A DNA stretch of 64,000 nucleotides. Origin: Rhodanobacter sp. A1T4. Its GTDB lineage: Bacteria; Pseudomonadota; Gammaproteobacteria; Xanthomonadales; Rhodanobacteraceae. The notes beneath the pieces were generated by a model. That model worked only from the letters and a program-made list of their open reading frames with translations. It was not told where the DNA came from and ran no database searches. Position numbers and translations under genes: made by a program. Shown here piece after piece: positions 1-9,184 of the stretch (position 1 is the stretch's first letter; the number at the start of each line of letters is the position of its first letter). The stretch covers positions 186,001 through 250,000 of the forward strand of contig NZ_JACHCP010000005.1 in the NCBI RefSeq assembly GCF_014207185.1, read 5' to 3'.

Positions 1-184
1 TATTAGACCTTCGCCCGAGGCATAAGCAATGGATGTTTAGGCGGTAAGGAATCGGCACTAAGCGGTGAAAGCCTGCGGGAAATAAGGATTCTGGTTGATG
101 GATAACTGTCACGACGAACGCATTATGCGCTTGCATATACCACTCATCGAATCGATGCATCTTATGCCCCGCAAGCATAGGTGG
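1..184. other. Left-edge noncoding stretch
   Basis: No reading frame with a recognisable product and no RNA gene could be supported here. The stretch leads into the repeat-like element that starts near 185. Confidence 0.4.
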
Positions 185-460
185 CTACGGAGCGCGCAGG
201 ATGCGCGCTGCTTTTAAACGGGGCCCCTGTGCGACGGTGAGGTGGGGTCGACAGGCCCGCAGGGGGATCGACATGGATGTCGATTCCTTTTCGTCAGGGC
301 AGGCGAGGACATGGATAGAGCAACGCAGGAGCAGTTGCCGAATGCCCGGCAAGCACCAAATGGGGTGGCCTTCTCTTTGGGTTGCTTTTCTCTTGGCCAC
401 GCAAAAGAAAAGTGACTCGGTCACCAGTGGTGGCCGAAAGCTCTTAATTTCTACCCCAGC
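185..460. repeat. Intergenic repeat element of Xanthomonadales type
   Basis: The segment has a short perfect palindrome at 267-284 (ATCGACAT GG ATGTCGAT). Further right (about 392-412) is a complementary pair, CTTTTCT and AGAAAAG, that could form a hairpin. Part of it recurs near 9880-9938: CCCCTGTGC, a GTGAG block and a CAG-CCCG-AGG block appear in the same order. Both strands are open for 79-99 codons, but the products look like the repeat-derived 'hypothetical proteins' often called in this bacterial order, so I do not call them genes. The family assignment comes from memory of similar genomes, not from a search. Confidence 0.5.
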
Positions 461-556
461 TCAATACAAAGTTCAGCACCAAACCAAGAACCTACTGTAG
501 ATGGCGCGTTAGCCTTTAGAGTGAGAGGCCGTGGCACTCAAACCTCAAACGCTCGC

Positions 557-1120
557 TTAGCCGTCGCTCTTACCGCTTGTATTTGTCGAGGGCGCGGGCG
601 CCTTGTCCTTGCTCGCTTTATAGGCAGCAAGTTTACTTGTTGTCTCTTGCGCAATCTTTTGCATATCGGGCATCAGTACAGCTATTTTTTTCTGCATTAT
701 TTGCATGCCCTGCTGCATCAAGAGCGGCATTTTCACAACCACGGCCTGACCCGACGGAGATTTGTAGAACGCTACCATGTCATTCACTTCCTTCTGGGAG
801 AACGATTTTTTGTACATGTCGATATACACGGGTTCCAGGCTCTCCCAGCTCAATGCCTGCCGCATTACCTCGTACACCTCGCTATCTTGCTGGTCGAGAA
901 TTTTTTGCTCCGCCGCATCGACGCTGCTCCCTGCCAGGCTCTGCTGCTCAGATTTCTGCATCATGCCTTTCACCTGGCCCATCATGCTGTCGACAAGCTT
1001 GTGCGCCTGCATTACCTGAAGCAGTTCGTGTACCGATGCATCACTCGGTGGCGCGTCAGCGGCAAAAATGGGGCTCGTCGTGAGAAGCAAGGCTAGAAAA
1101 CCTATCGTGCGAAGACGCAT
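557..1120 (-). CDS. Exported DUF2059 family protein
   Basis: A 187-residue protein with a clear Sec signal peptide (about residues 1-20, ending near FAADA). The body is mostly helical and matches the DUF2059 pattern: paired helices rich in Gln and Met, with a conserved stretch reading MVAFYKSPSGQA around residues 117-128. DUF2059 proteins are small periplasmic or secreted proteins of unknown function. The C-terminal tail (about 165-187) is Lys, Ala and Ser rich and probably disordered. The gene stands alone. A peptidase gene reading the same way ends 69 bp before its left side, on the far side of the start of transcription. Family assignment is good; biochemical role is unknown. Confidence 0.8.
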   Translation of the reverse strand: MRLRTIGFLALLLTTSPIFAADAPPSDASVHELLQVMQAHKLVDSMMGQVKGMMQKSEQQSLAGSSVDAAEQKILDQQDSEVYEVMRQALSWESLEPVYIDMYKKSFSQKEVNDMVAFYKSPSGQAVVVKMPLLMQQGMQIMQKKIAVLMPDMQKIAQETTSKLAAYKASKDKAPAPSTNTSGKSDG

Positions 1121-1189
1121 CTTTATCTCTCCTTGAAGTTAACTATGAATAAAAATTTCAAGCATTTAAGCCTTGACTGATTTTTCATA

Positions 1190-3649
1190 TCAGTTACTGG
1201 AAGTTGTAATACCCGGTTTCAAATACGTCTCAAACAACTCATCAATCCGCCGATACTCATCATGCCAATCGTCCGCATGGACAAAACTGTGGCGCTCCAG
1301 CGGGTACAGCGAGATCCAGAAGTTCTTCTTGTGCAGTTCGATGAAGCGCTGATAGAGGCGGATCGAATCGCTGGCCATTACGTTGTCGTCGATCAGGCCG
1401 TGTTCGATCAGCAGCGGGTCGCGCAGCTGGTCGGCGTATTCGATCGGTGAGCTGATCTTGTATGACTCGGGATCGAGCTGCGGTTCGTTGAGGATGTCGG
1501 AGGTGTAGTCGTCGTTGTAGCTGGTCCAGTCGGAGACCGGGCGAAGGGCAGCGCCGGCGGCGAACTCACCCGGTGCACGCAGCAATGCGATCTCGGTCAT
1601 GAAGCCACCGTAGCTGCCGCCGTAGATGCCAACGCGCTGAGGATCGACAGCGTGGTTTTTCACCAGCCAGGCCTTGCCGTCGAGCAGATCCTCCAGCTCC
1701 GGATGGCCCATGTGCCGGTAGATCGCGGTGCGCCAGGCGCGACCGTAGCCTTCGGAGGCGCGGTAGTCCATATCGAGCACCACGTAACCCTGCTGCACGA
1801 GCAGGTTGTTGAACATCTGTTCGCGGAAGTAGTAGCTGGACGACAGCGTGACGTTCTGCAGGTAACCGGCACCGTGCACGAAGAACACCGCCGGACGCTT
1901 GGCTGCCTCGGTTTCATCAGCCGGCCCGTAGTACTTGGCGTAGATCACGCCCGCACCATGGCTGGAGGGAATCTCGACGATCTTCGGCGCGATCCACGCA
2001 TGCGCGGTATAGGCCGGCTTGATGGTATTGGTGAGGTCATGACCTTCGCCGCCAGCGGATGGCTGCACCGCCAGCTGCGGGAAAATGTATGGCGAGGAAT
2101 GCAGCACGGCAAGCTGCCTGCCATCGGGCGAGAGTTTGAAATCGTCCATGCCCTGATACTGCGTGACGCGGGTCAGCGCGCCGCCCTTCGCCGGCAGTCG
2201 ATAGACGTCGTAACTGTAAGGTGCGACCTGGTTGGTGCGCAGATAGAACCGCTGGCCGTCGTCGCTGAGCAGCGGATGGCTGACCTCGAACTTGCCGGAC
2301 GTCAGCGCCGTCGCCTTGCCGTCGAGCGATTTGCTGTAGAGCTGCGAGTAACCGGTATGCTCGCTGAGATACCACAGCGTGCGGTTGTCCTTGAGCCAGC
2401 CGAAATCGTTGAAGTTCCAGTTGATCCAGGCTTCATCGGTCAGCCGCTGCTGGTTGACCAGCTTGTGCTGACTGAAATCGACGTTGGCGATCCAGCGATC
2501 CTTGTTGTCGATGGCACGTACCTGCACGGCAAGATGGCTGCCGTCGTCGCTCCAGGCGATACCACCGCCACCGCCATCTTCGGGGCTGCCGACCACGCGG
2601 ACGCCGCGCACATCGGGTGCCTTCAATGCCTTGGCCTCATCGGACTTGCCGTCTTTTTCCAGCGCGGCCACAGTCTGGCTGCGCAGCGCTTTCAGTGGAT
2701 CGTCCTTGATGCCGGGCAGGTCGTCGGTCGCCAGCGGATAGCTCTGGTGTTCGCGCAGATCGAGCAGCAGCAGCGACTGCGGCGCCGGATCGTTATGACC
2801 GACATACGTGCGCGCCTCCTTCGGCTCGGTGTAGCCGCTCTCGGTCACGTAGTGATTGACCACCGGTGCCTTGCCGTCGTCGTGATCCTTTGGTGCGGTG
2901 ACCACCAGCAGCCAGCGACCATCGGGCGAGAGTTCGGTATCGACAGCAGTGGCCTTATCGCCCAGAAAGAACGGCGCCGGCGCGCGACCGGGGTCGGCGG
3001 CATCGAGCGCCTTGTCCTCATCCTTCAGCGCTTGCTTGTCGGCCTTGATGTCGCGCAGGGTCTTGAACAGACGCAGCTGTAGATCGCCCAGCTCGTCGGC
3101 CTTCTTTGCCTGCGGATCGTTGGCAAATTTCAGTACAGCAGCGGGCGACGTGACGCCGCTAACGAGGTCGTAGCTGTACCAGTCGTTGTCGTCGCGGAAC
3201 TGCAGCGCGCGACCGTCGGCGGAGAATTGCGGTGAGGATTTCTCCTGCGGCGTGCGGGTGACCTGCGTACGACGGCCAGTGCTAACGTCAACCACGAACA
3301 CGTCGCCGTGCATCACATACGCGGCGTGCCGATGTGTGCGGTCGAACACCGCCGGGCCTTCGGCCTGCGCCATCGCGGCGGGATCGAGCTTGGTGCTTTG
3401 ACCGCTGGCGGCGTCGACGCGATACAGATCCTGCACCGGGCTGCCATCGCGCTTGAGCGCGTAGTAGATGCTACGGCCATCCACGCTCCAATACGGCATC
3501 TCGACCGGATGACCGATCCAGTCCGGATTGGCCATGATGGTTTCCAGATCGAGCGGTGTACTGGCGGGCGCGCCACTGGCTGGCGGTGTGACAGCTGCGG
3601 CGGGCAGCACAGCAAAAGCGATAAGGCCGGCAAGCAGCAGTCGACGCAT
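1190..3649 (-). CDS. S9 family peptidase, dipeptidyl-peptidase IV-like
   Basis: An 819-residue exported serine peptidase of the prolyl oligopeptidase clan. The start at 3649 is preferred over an upstream in-frame codon because it follows a GGAGA ribosome site and opens a good signal peptide (MRRLLLAGLIAFAVLPAAA). Residues about 35-560 carry repeated WSVDG, FSADG, LSPDG and WSDDG motifs expected of a beta-propeller. The C-terminal alpha/beta hydrolase domain holds the nucleophile motif GGSYGG, an acid in HGLIDDNV and the histidine in LERHSF, so the catalytic triad looks complete. Likely role: release of dipeptides or short peptides in the periplasm. It is divergent from a second S9 peptidase, with about 156 bp between their starts. 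Confidence 0.9.
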   Translation of the reverse strand: MRRLLLAGLIAFAVLPAAAVTPPASGAPASTPLDLETIMANPDWIGHPVEMPYWSVDGRSIYYALKRDGSPVQDLYRVDAASGQSTKLDPAAMAQAEGPAVFDRTHRHAAYVMHGDVFVVDVSTGRRTQVTRTPQEKSSPQFSADGRALQFRDDNDWYSYDLVSGVTSPAAVLKFANDPQAKKADELGDLQLRLFKTLRDIKADKQALKDEDKALDAADPGRAPAPFFLGDKATAVDTELSPDGRWLLVVTAPKDHDDGKAPVVNHYVTESGYTEPKEARTYVGHNDPAPQSLLLLDLREHQSYPLATDDLPGIKDDPLKALRSQTVAALEKDGKSDEAKALKAPDVRGVRVVGSPEDGGGGGIAWSDDGSHLAVQVRAIDNKDRWIANVDFSQHKLVNQQRLTDEAWINWNFNDFGWLKDNRTLWYLSEHTGYSQLYSKSLDGKATALTSGKFEVSHPLLSDDGQRFYLRTNQVAPYSYDVYRLPAKGGALTRVTQYQGMDDFKLSPDGRQLAVLHSSPYIFPQLAVQPSAGGEGHDLTNTIKPAYTAHAWIAPKIVEIPSSHGAGVIYAKYYGPADETEAAKRPAVFFVHGAGYLQNVTLSSSYYFREQMFNNLLVQQGYVVLDMDYRASEGYGRAWRTAIYRHMGHPELEDLLDGKAWLVKNHAVDPQRVGIYGGSYGGFMTEIALLRAPGEFAAGAALRPVSDWTSYNDDYTSDILNEPQLDPESYKISSPIEYADQLRDPLLIEHGLIDDNVMASDSIRLYQRFIELHKKNFWISLYPLERHSFVHADDWHDEYRRIDELFETYLKPGITTSSN

Positions 3650-3805
3650 GGGTTTGTCTCCACGGAAGGTATCAATGAGAAAAATCAGCATAGCCGAGCA
3701 CAGTGGCCCTGCACGCCTACCCGTGCCAGAAGTCAGGGTCGCCGCTGCTGCACGGGAAACGCCATGGCGCTACGCTGTTGTTTCTTCGGTCACCGGGTAA
3801 AGCTC

Positions 3806-5995
3806 ATGCGCCTAGCCATCGTTCGCCTGATCGTTATCTTTGGCACGCTGCTCGGCGCGAGTTCTTTCTGCGCCGCCCAGGTACAGCCAGCCGCGGTGCT
3901 CCCTGCACGCGATGTGCTGCCCGCGCGCGATGTCTCGCTGATCGATCCGGACCGAACGCCGTCGATGCCGCCGTCCACGCCACAGGGCAAGGACGCCAGC
4001 GTGCTGCATGGGACAAGCGTCAGCGATCCCTACCGCTGGCTGGAAAATCCCGACAACCCCTCCGTGCAGAAGTGGATCGCCGTGCAGAACGCGCATACCG
4101 AGGCCGTACTGGCCGCGATGCCCGACGGCAAGGCGATGACCGCGCGCGTGCAGCAACTGGCGATCACGTCGGCCACACGCTCCGGTCCGCTGCTGGCCAA
4201 CGGCACACTCTTCTACATGCAGGAAACGCCGCCACAACCGCAACCACAGCTGATGGCGCAGCTGTGGCCGAACGGCAAACCGCGTGTGCTGATCGACCTC
4301 AACGCCAACGGCGGCAACACTGCGATTACGGACTACTGGCCATCGCCGCGAGCGCACTATCTCGCCTACGGCACCGCCGATGGCGGCAGCGAGCTGACCA
4401 CCATCCATGTGCTCGATGTAGCCACCGGCAAGGTTCTCGACGACGCATTGCCATGGGCCGGTGGTGGCACCACGCCGCAGGCGCTGGCCTGGGACGCCGA
4501 TGAAAAAGGCTTTACCTACGCGCGCTTTGCGCCGCCGCAAGGCAATGCCGAGGTCAGACAGTTTGATGCCACGCTGGTGCATCACGTGTTGGGCGAGCCG
4601 ACGTCGAACGACACCGTAGTTTTCGGTCAGGGCTATTCGCGCGTGGCGGAATATCGCCTGCTCAGCTCGCCCGGCGCGAAGCAGCTGGCCGTGCTGACCA
4701 ACGTCGGCGACGGCGGCCCGGCCGGCGTCTACCTGCGTGATGGCACGCAGTGGAAAAAGATCATCGGCGATGAAGCGAACGTGCGTCTGGCCGCATGGGT
4801 CGGCCAACGGTTGTTTGTGGCGAGCTTTGCCGATGCACCGCGCGGCAAGCTGCTGGCGGTCGATGCGCAGGGCGCGGTAAGCCAGGTACTGGGCGAGCGC
4901 GATGGTGCAATTCAGGGCGTCGACCCGATCGCCAACGGCTTTCTGGTCACGCGCAGCTGGGGGCCGGACTGGTGGGTGGAGCAGTACGACGCCAGGGCCA
5001 AGTTCGTGCGGCGCCTGCCACTGCCTGAGCAAGGTATATCGGTCGGCAGCATCGCGGCCGAGCAGGGCCAGAATCAGGCATTGATCAGCTATGCCGGCTG
5101 GACCACACCCTCGCGCTGGGCCGAGTACGACGCGCGCAGCGGCCATCTGAAAGCCGTATTCAAGGTGAAGCCCGCGGGCGACTATTCGAACATCGACGTT
5201 CAGCGCATCGATGGCATCTCGACCGATGGCAGCCATGTACCGGTGACGGTGATATCAATGCGCGGTATCACGCCGAACGGCAAGCGTCCGACCATTCTTT
5301 ACGGCTATGGTGGTTTCGATATTCCGATCGCACCCAACTTTGTCGGCGCCAACCTTGCGTGGCTGGAACGCGGCGGCGTGCTGGCCTACGCAAATATCCG
5401 CGGCGGCAACGAGTTCGGCGAAGCGTGGCATGCACAGGGTCAGATGCTGCACAAGCAGACCGTGTTCGATGATTTCCACACGGCGGCGGTGGCGCTGATC
5501 GACAAGCAGTGGACCGATCGCGCGCATCTGGGCATTCTCGGCGGCAGCAACGGTGGCCTGCTGATGGGTGCCTCACTGGTGCAGCATCCGGGTGACTACC
5601 GCGCGGTGGTGTCGATGGTCGGCATCTACGATGTGATCCGTCATGAGACCGACTTCGCCAATGGCGCCTACAACGTCAGCGAATACGGCACGGTGAGCGA
5701 CCCGGCGCAGTTCAAGGCCACGCTGGCCTACTCGCCACTGCAGAACGTGCAGCCGCACACCGCCTACCCCGCCGTACTGATGACCACCGGCGCCAACGAT
5801 CCGCGCGTGGCGCCATGGCAGTCGCGCAAGTTCACCGCCGCGCTGCAAAACTCCACCACATCGGATCAACCGATCCTGCTGCTGACGCGCGTCAATGCCG
5901 GCCATGGCATCGGCGCACCCTTCAGCCAGCGCGTAGGCAACACCGCCATCATGCTGACCTTCTTTGCGCAGGAGCTGGGGTTGGATGCGAAATAA
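3806..5995 (+). CDS. Prolyl oligopeptidase (S9A), exported
   Basis: A 729-residue S9A-type prolyl oligopeptidase. The reading frame is open far upstream, but the start at 3806 begins a typical signal peptide (MRLAIVRLIVIFGTLLGASS, cleavage after the following FCAA). The ribosome site there is weak. After the signal come the family motif DPYRWLEN (about 80-87), a seven-bladed propeller region, then the hydrolase domain with nucleophile motif GGSNGG, acid in NDPRVAP and histidine in AGHG. The triad is intact. The enzyme should cut after proline in peptides of up to about 30 residues, here probably in the periplasm. With the divergent DPP-like gene it makes a pair of proline-directed peptidases. 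Confidence 0.9.
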   Translation: MRLAIVRLIVIFGTLLGASSFCAAQVQPAAVLPARDVLPARDVSLIDPDRTPSMPPSTPQGKDASVLHGTSVSDPYRWLENPDNPSVQKWIAVQNAHTEAVLAAMPDGKAMTARVQQLAITSATRSGPLLANGTLFYMQETPPQPQPQLMAQLWPNGKPRVLIDLNANGGNTAITDYWPSPRAHYLAYGTADGGSELTTIHVLDVATGKVLDDALPWAGGGTTPQALAWDADEKGFTYARFAPPQGNAEVRQFDATLVHHVLGEPTSNDTVVFGQGYSRVAEYRLLSSPGAKQLAVLTNVGDGGPAGVYLRDGTQWKKIIGDEANVRLAAWVGQRLFVASFADAPRGKLLAVDAQGAVSQVLGERDGAIQGVDPIANGFLVTRSWGPDWWVEQYDARAKFVRRLPLPEQGISVGSIAAEQGQNQALISYAGWTTPSRWAEYDARSGHLKAVFKVKPAGDYSNIDVQRIDGISTDGSHVPVTVISMRGITPNGKRPTILYGYGGFDIPIAPNFVGANLAWLERGGVLAYANIRGGNEFGEAWHAQGQMLHKQTVFDDFHTAAVALIDKQWTDRAHLGILGGSNGGLLMGASLVQHPGDYRAVVSMVGIYDVIRHETDFANGAYNVSEYGTVSDPAQFKATLAYSPLQNVQPHTAYPAVLMTTGANDPRVAPWQSRKFTAALQNSTTSDQPILLLTRVNAGHGIGAPFSQRVGNTAIMLTFFAQELGLDAK

Positions 5996-6084
5996 TTGAA
6001 GGCAGTAAATGCGCCGGCACCATCGTTCGGGCAACAGTGCAGTGGCTGCTACCATGGTTTTTTATTTTAAAAAGCACATCACTC

Positions 6085-6747
6085 ATGCCACTGCCTACCG
6101 CCGAACAGGAAACCGCCGCCAACCCGACCCATAGCGTGATCTGGCTGCATGGACTGGGCGCCGACGGCAACGACTTTGCGCCAATCGTGCCGCAGCTGGC
6201 AGCACCGGGCTGGCCGGCGCTGCGCTTCGTATTTCCGCATGCGCCGGTGCGGCCGGTAACCATCAACAACGGCATGTCGATGCGTGCCTGGTACGACATC
6301 GCTGCGTTCGATCTCAACGCGAAGCAGGACGAAACCGGCATGCGCGCGTCGGTCGCCGAAGTGGAAACGCTGATCGCCCGCGAACACAGCCGCGGCGTGC
6401 CCAGCGAGCGCATCCTGCTGGCGGGCTTTTCACAGGGCGGCGCCATCGCGTTGTCGGCAGGCCTACGGCATGCAGAGAAGCTGGCCGGCATCATTGCGCT
6501 ATCCACCTATCTGCCAATGCACACCACACTGACCGCCGAACGCCACGCGTCGAATTCGGCTACGCCGATCTTCTGGGGCCACGGTCAGGCTGATCCGGTC
6601 GTGGTGCTGCAACGTGGCCTGGACTCGCGTGATCGCCTGCGGGCACTGGGCTACCCGGTCGACTGGCATACCTACCCGATGCTGCACGCCGTATGCCCGC
6701 AGGAGATTTTCGACCTGCGCGACTGGATCGGGCAGCGGCTGAAGTAA
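6085..6747 (+). CDS. Carboxylesterase / lysophospholipase-like alpha/beta hydrolase
   Basis: A 220-residue cytoplasmic serine hydrolase of the phospholipase/carboxylesterase (Abhydrolase_2) family, close to the usual 215-225 residues. It opens with the conserved SVIWLHGLGADGNDF (oxyanion region). It has the nucleophile motif GFSQGG, acid Asp in GQADPVV and the histidine in MLHAVCPQEI, where most relatives read GHS or GHE before VCPEEI. It has no signal peptide. Family members hydrolyse short-chain esters and lysophospholipids. It follows the prolyl oligopeptidase gene by about 90 bp on the same strand. The specific substrate cannot be read from the sequence. Confidence 0.88.
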   Translation: MPLPTAEQETAANPTHSVIWLHGLGADGNDFAPIVPQLAAPGWPALRFVFPHAPVRPVTINNGMSMRAWYDIAAFDLNAKQDETGMRASVAEVETLIAREHSRGVPSERILLAGFSQGGAIALSAGLRHAEKLAGIIALSTYLPMHTTLTAERHASNSATPIFWGHGQADPVVVLQRGLDSRDRLRALGYPVDWHTYPMLHAVCPQEIFDLRDWIGQRLK

Positions 6748-6871
6748 CAAGCTGTCGAATCAGCCACGCGTCTTCGCCGAGGAAACTTTCACTTCCGTAC
6801 CGATCGTCCCCTTCTCATCGCTGGGGACAAAGCTGGAATGGGGATCCACTGCTCGCGGCTTGACCACACTC

Positions 6872-7990
6872 ATGCGGCATACTTCCCGCATGCCTCCACC
6901 GACTACCGCCAATAATCCACGCGAACGCGTCGAGCAGAGTCCGCTGCCGGACTTCTGCCGGCTGCCCGCGCTGTTCGCGCTGATCATGGTGGGCGCGCTG
7001 ACGGTGACGGTAATGTGGCTGGCGCGCAATGGCCAGCGCGATTGGGCGAGCTATAGCGTCGGCATGCTGTTCGTCACCTGGCTGGCGTTGGTGATCGCCG
7101 TGGTTCTGTGCAAGTTGCGTGCACTGCTGCAGCGCCTGCCCGGCCACCTGTCCTATGTCGGCGTGTGGCTGCTGATTGTGCTTATCGTGCTGATTGCCAG
7201 CAGCATTGCGCGCTGGCTCGATGTTGCGCTGCAGATGCAATTGGGCACTGATAGCCGCGGCGTCTTTGTGCGCGACAACGTGGCCATCGCCGCGCTGCTC
7301 GGTGCCGCGATGCTGCGCTACTTCTACGTGCTGGCGCAGTGGCAAGCACGGCTGGCTGCGGTGACGCGCGCGCAGGTCGATGCACTGCAGGCACGCATCC
7401 GGCCGCACTTTCTTTTCAACAGCATGAACACCGTGGCCGCACTGATCCGCGTTGATCCCGATGCCGCCGAGCGTACGGTGGAAGATCTCTCCGAACTGTT
7501 TCGCGCCGCGCTGGGCCAGCACAACAACGACGACGGCACGCTCGGCGACGAATTGGCGCTGATCGAACGCTACCTCTCGATTGAACAGCTGCGCCTGGGC
7601 GATCGTCTGCGTGTGCAGCGAGATATCGAATCGCTGCCGGATAATTTCCCGCTGCCGCGTCTGCTGCTGCAACCGTTAGTCGAGAACGCCGTACGCCACG
7701 GCATCCAGCCACTGGTCGGCGGCGGCGAAGTGATCCTGCGCGGCCAGCGCAACGGCAACGCCATCCTTATCGAAATCATCAACCCACTGCCTGCCACCGC
7801 GGCCGAACCCGGTAACGGTCACGGCCTCGATAGCGTGCGACAGCGCGTGACCTACCGCTATGGTCCACAGGCGCGCGTCGAAGCAGGCCCACAAAGCGGA
7901 CCCGATGGCGAACGCTTCATCGTTCGCCTCCACCTACCCATACTTCACTCATCAGGGCAGGCGAACGATGCGCGTACTGATCGTCGATGA
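6872..7990 (+). CDS. AlgZ/LytS-type sensor histidine kinase
   Basis: About 372 residues. Roughly residues 25-165 hold four to five hydrophobic segments forming a membrane domain. The kinase region follows, with the His_kinase (PF06580) H-box RIRPHFLFNSMNT. The ATP-binding part includes LLQPLVENAVRHGI (N-box) and a GHGLDSVRQRV G-box. This is the architecture of AlgZ/FimS and LytS sensors, which pair with LytTR regulators. The exact start is uncertain: ATG at 6872 and 6890 and an upstream TTG are all possible, and no strong ribosome site is seen. Its 3' end overlaps the response regulator gene by 23 nt, which implies translational coupling. The signal sensed is unknown. Confidence 0.88.
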   Translation: MRHTSRMPPPTTANNPRERVEQSPLPDFCRLPALFALIMVGALTVTVMWLARNGQRDWASYSVGMLFVTWLALVIAVVLCKLRALLQRLPGHLSYVGVWLLIVLIVLIASSIARWLDVALQMQLGTDSRGVFVRDNVAIAALLGAAMLRYFYVLAQWQARLAAVTRAQVDALQARIRPHFLFNSMNTVAALIRVDPDAAERTVEDLSELFRAALGQHNNDDGTLGDELALIERYLSIEQLRLGDRLRVQRDIESLPDNFPLPRLLLQPLVENAVRHGIQPLVGGGEVILRGQRNGNAILIEIINPLPATAAEPGNGHGLDSVRQRVTYRYGPQARVEAGPQSGPDGERFIVRLHLPILHSSGQANDARTDRR

Positions 7991-8672
7991 CGAACCGCTG
8001 GCTCGCGCGCGGCTGGCCGTGCTGCTGGGTGACTGCGTCGATGTGGAAATCGTGGGCAGCGTTGCCGATGGGGAAAGTGCGCTCGCCGCCATTGGCGAAC
8101 AGCAGCCCGACATCCTGCTGCTCGACATCAACATGCCCGGACTCAACGGCACCGCCTTGGCCAAGCGGCTAGCCGGCCGCGCAAGACCGCAGGTAATTTT
8201 TTGCACCGCCTACGAAACCCACGCGCTGCAGGCGTTCGAACTCGGCGCCGTGGACTATCTGCTCAAACCGGTGCGCCTCGAACGGCTGCGCGATGCCTTG
8301 CAGCGCGCCGAGCGCCGCCTCGCCGACCAGGGCCGCGACACACCAAAGTATCTGCGCGGCCGCCTGCGTGGCGAAGAAGTGCGCATTGCCCTCGATGAAG
8401 TGATCTGCCTAGTTGCCGACGAAAAATACGTCGTCGTGCAGCACCGCCGCGGCGAATTGCTGATCGAAGAATCCCTGCGCCAACTCGAAGAAACCTACCC
8501 CAACCAACTCATCCGCCTGCACCGCAACTGCCTCGTCCCACCGTCGCGCTTGCTGGGCTTGAAAACACTCAGCGACGGCCGTGTGCTTGCGCGTCTGGAT
8601 GGCACCGAACTAAGCCCTGAAATCAGCCGCCGCAATTTGCCGGCGCTGCGGAAGCTGTTGCGATTAGGGTGA
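7968..8672 (+). CDS. AlgR-like LytTR response regulator
   Basis: A 234-residue two-domain regulator. The receiver domain (1-115) has the acidic pair in LIVDDEP, the phospho-acceptor in LLLDINMPG and the lysine in YLLKPVR. The C-terminal LytTR DNA-binding domain (about 130-234) includes the typical IRLHRNCLV strand. The opening MRVLIVDDEPLARARL and DYLLKPVRLERL strongly recall Pseudomonas AlgR. The start at 7968 follows an AGGGCAGGCG site and lies inside the end of the kinase gene. The pair is expected to act as one two-component system. A decayed copy of the central and C-terminal part of this gene lies about 1.3 kb downstream, at 9935-10129. Confidence 0.9.
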   Translation: MRVLIVDDEPLARARLAVLLGDCVDVEIVGSVADGESALAAIGEQQPDILLLDINMPGLNGTALAKRLAGRARPQVIFCTAYETHALQAFELGAVDYLLKPVRLERLRDALQRAERRLADQGRDTPKYLRGRLRGEEVRIALDEVICLVADEKYVVVQHRRGELLIEESLRQLEETYPNQLIRLHRNCLVPPSRLLGLKTLSDGRVLARLDGTELSPEISRRNLPALRKLLRLG

Positions 8673-8787
8673 GAAGTTGGAGGCAAGCAGAGAGACCAGG
8701 CTCAAATCACCTGCTTGACCGACCAACACCAGCATCTGAACATCTTGCACACGTTATCAAACGTGTTATCAAAAAGGGTTGGAGCGC

Positions 8788-9078
8788 ATGGAACGTACCA
8801 AGGCCGCAAACCTCGCTTTGCTTTTGATAGCAATTGGCTGGCTACTGGCTTTCATTGGCGTCATGTCACAGCTGGGCGATCCCGGCCCAACGGTTACTCA
8901 CGCCCAGATCGAAGCAAATCGACTGCGATCATTTGCAGCATTGGTTATCGGCGTTGCGTGCTTATTGAGCTCACTTTGGCTATCCGGCTACTGCTTCGCC
9001 GTCGCAAGAGTACGTTCCATCGCGTCTGCGGCGGCGGTAATGTTGCCTTCAATGGCTATCATCCTGAGCATGCTTTAA
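8788..9078 (+). CDS. Small membrane protein, hypothetical
   Basis: A 96-residue reading frame starting at an ATG preceded by GGAG. The product has three hydrophobic segments (about residues 9-30, 47-70 and 75-95). The connecting loop contains a short acidic and polar stretch (QLGDPGPTVTHAQIEANR). I do not recognise a family. It lies between the response regulator gene and the GST-like gene on the same strand, with about 115 bp before and 106 bp after. The regular hydrophobic pattern and ribosome site favour a real gene, but I see no independent support. Confidence 0.5.
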   Translation: MERTKAANLALLLIAIGWLLAFIGVMSQLGDPGPTVTHAQIEANRLRSFAALVIGVACLLSSLWLSGYCFAVARVRSIASAAAVMLPSMAIILSML

Positions 9079-9184
9079 GTCACCGAGTGTTACATCGCTT
9101 GTGGAAGATGCGGTCTAACTTATAAATCAACTCGCGACTCCGGCTTCGCTTCATTTAGACGCCAATACAAGAAAAGGGATCATC

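Noticed and set aside
1652..3082. A 476-codon open frame on the plus strand
   Set aside because: It lies wholly antisense to the S9 peptidase gene. The translation is compositionally odd (rich in His, Arg and Val) with no domain, and is explained by high-GC codon bias.
3812..5236. A 474-codon open frame on the minus strand
   Set aside because: Antisense to the prolyl oligopeptidase gene, whose motifs and catalytic triad are clear. The opposite product has no recognisable feature.
6760..7029. Minus-strand frame ending KGTIGTEVKVSSAKTRG
   Set aside because: The last 30 residues look protein-like, but the frame overlaps the kinase gene, lacks a ribosome site and shows no family.
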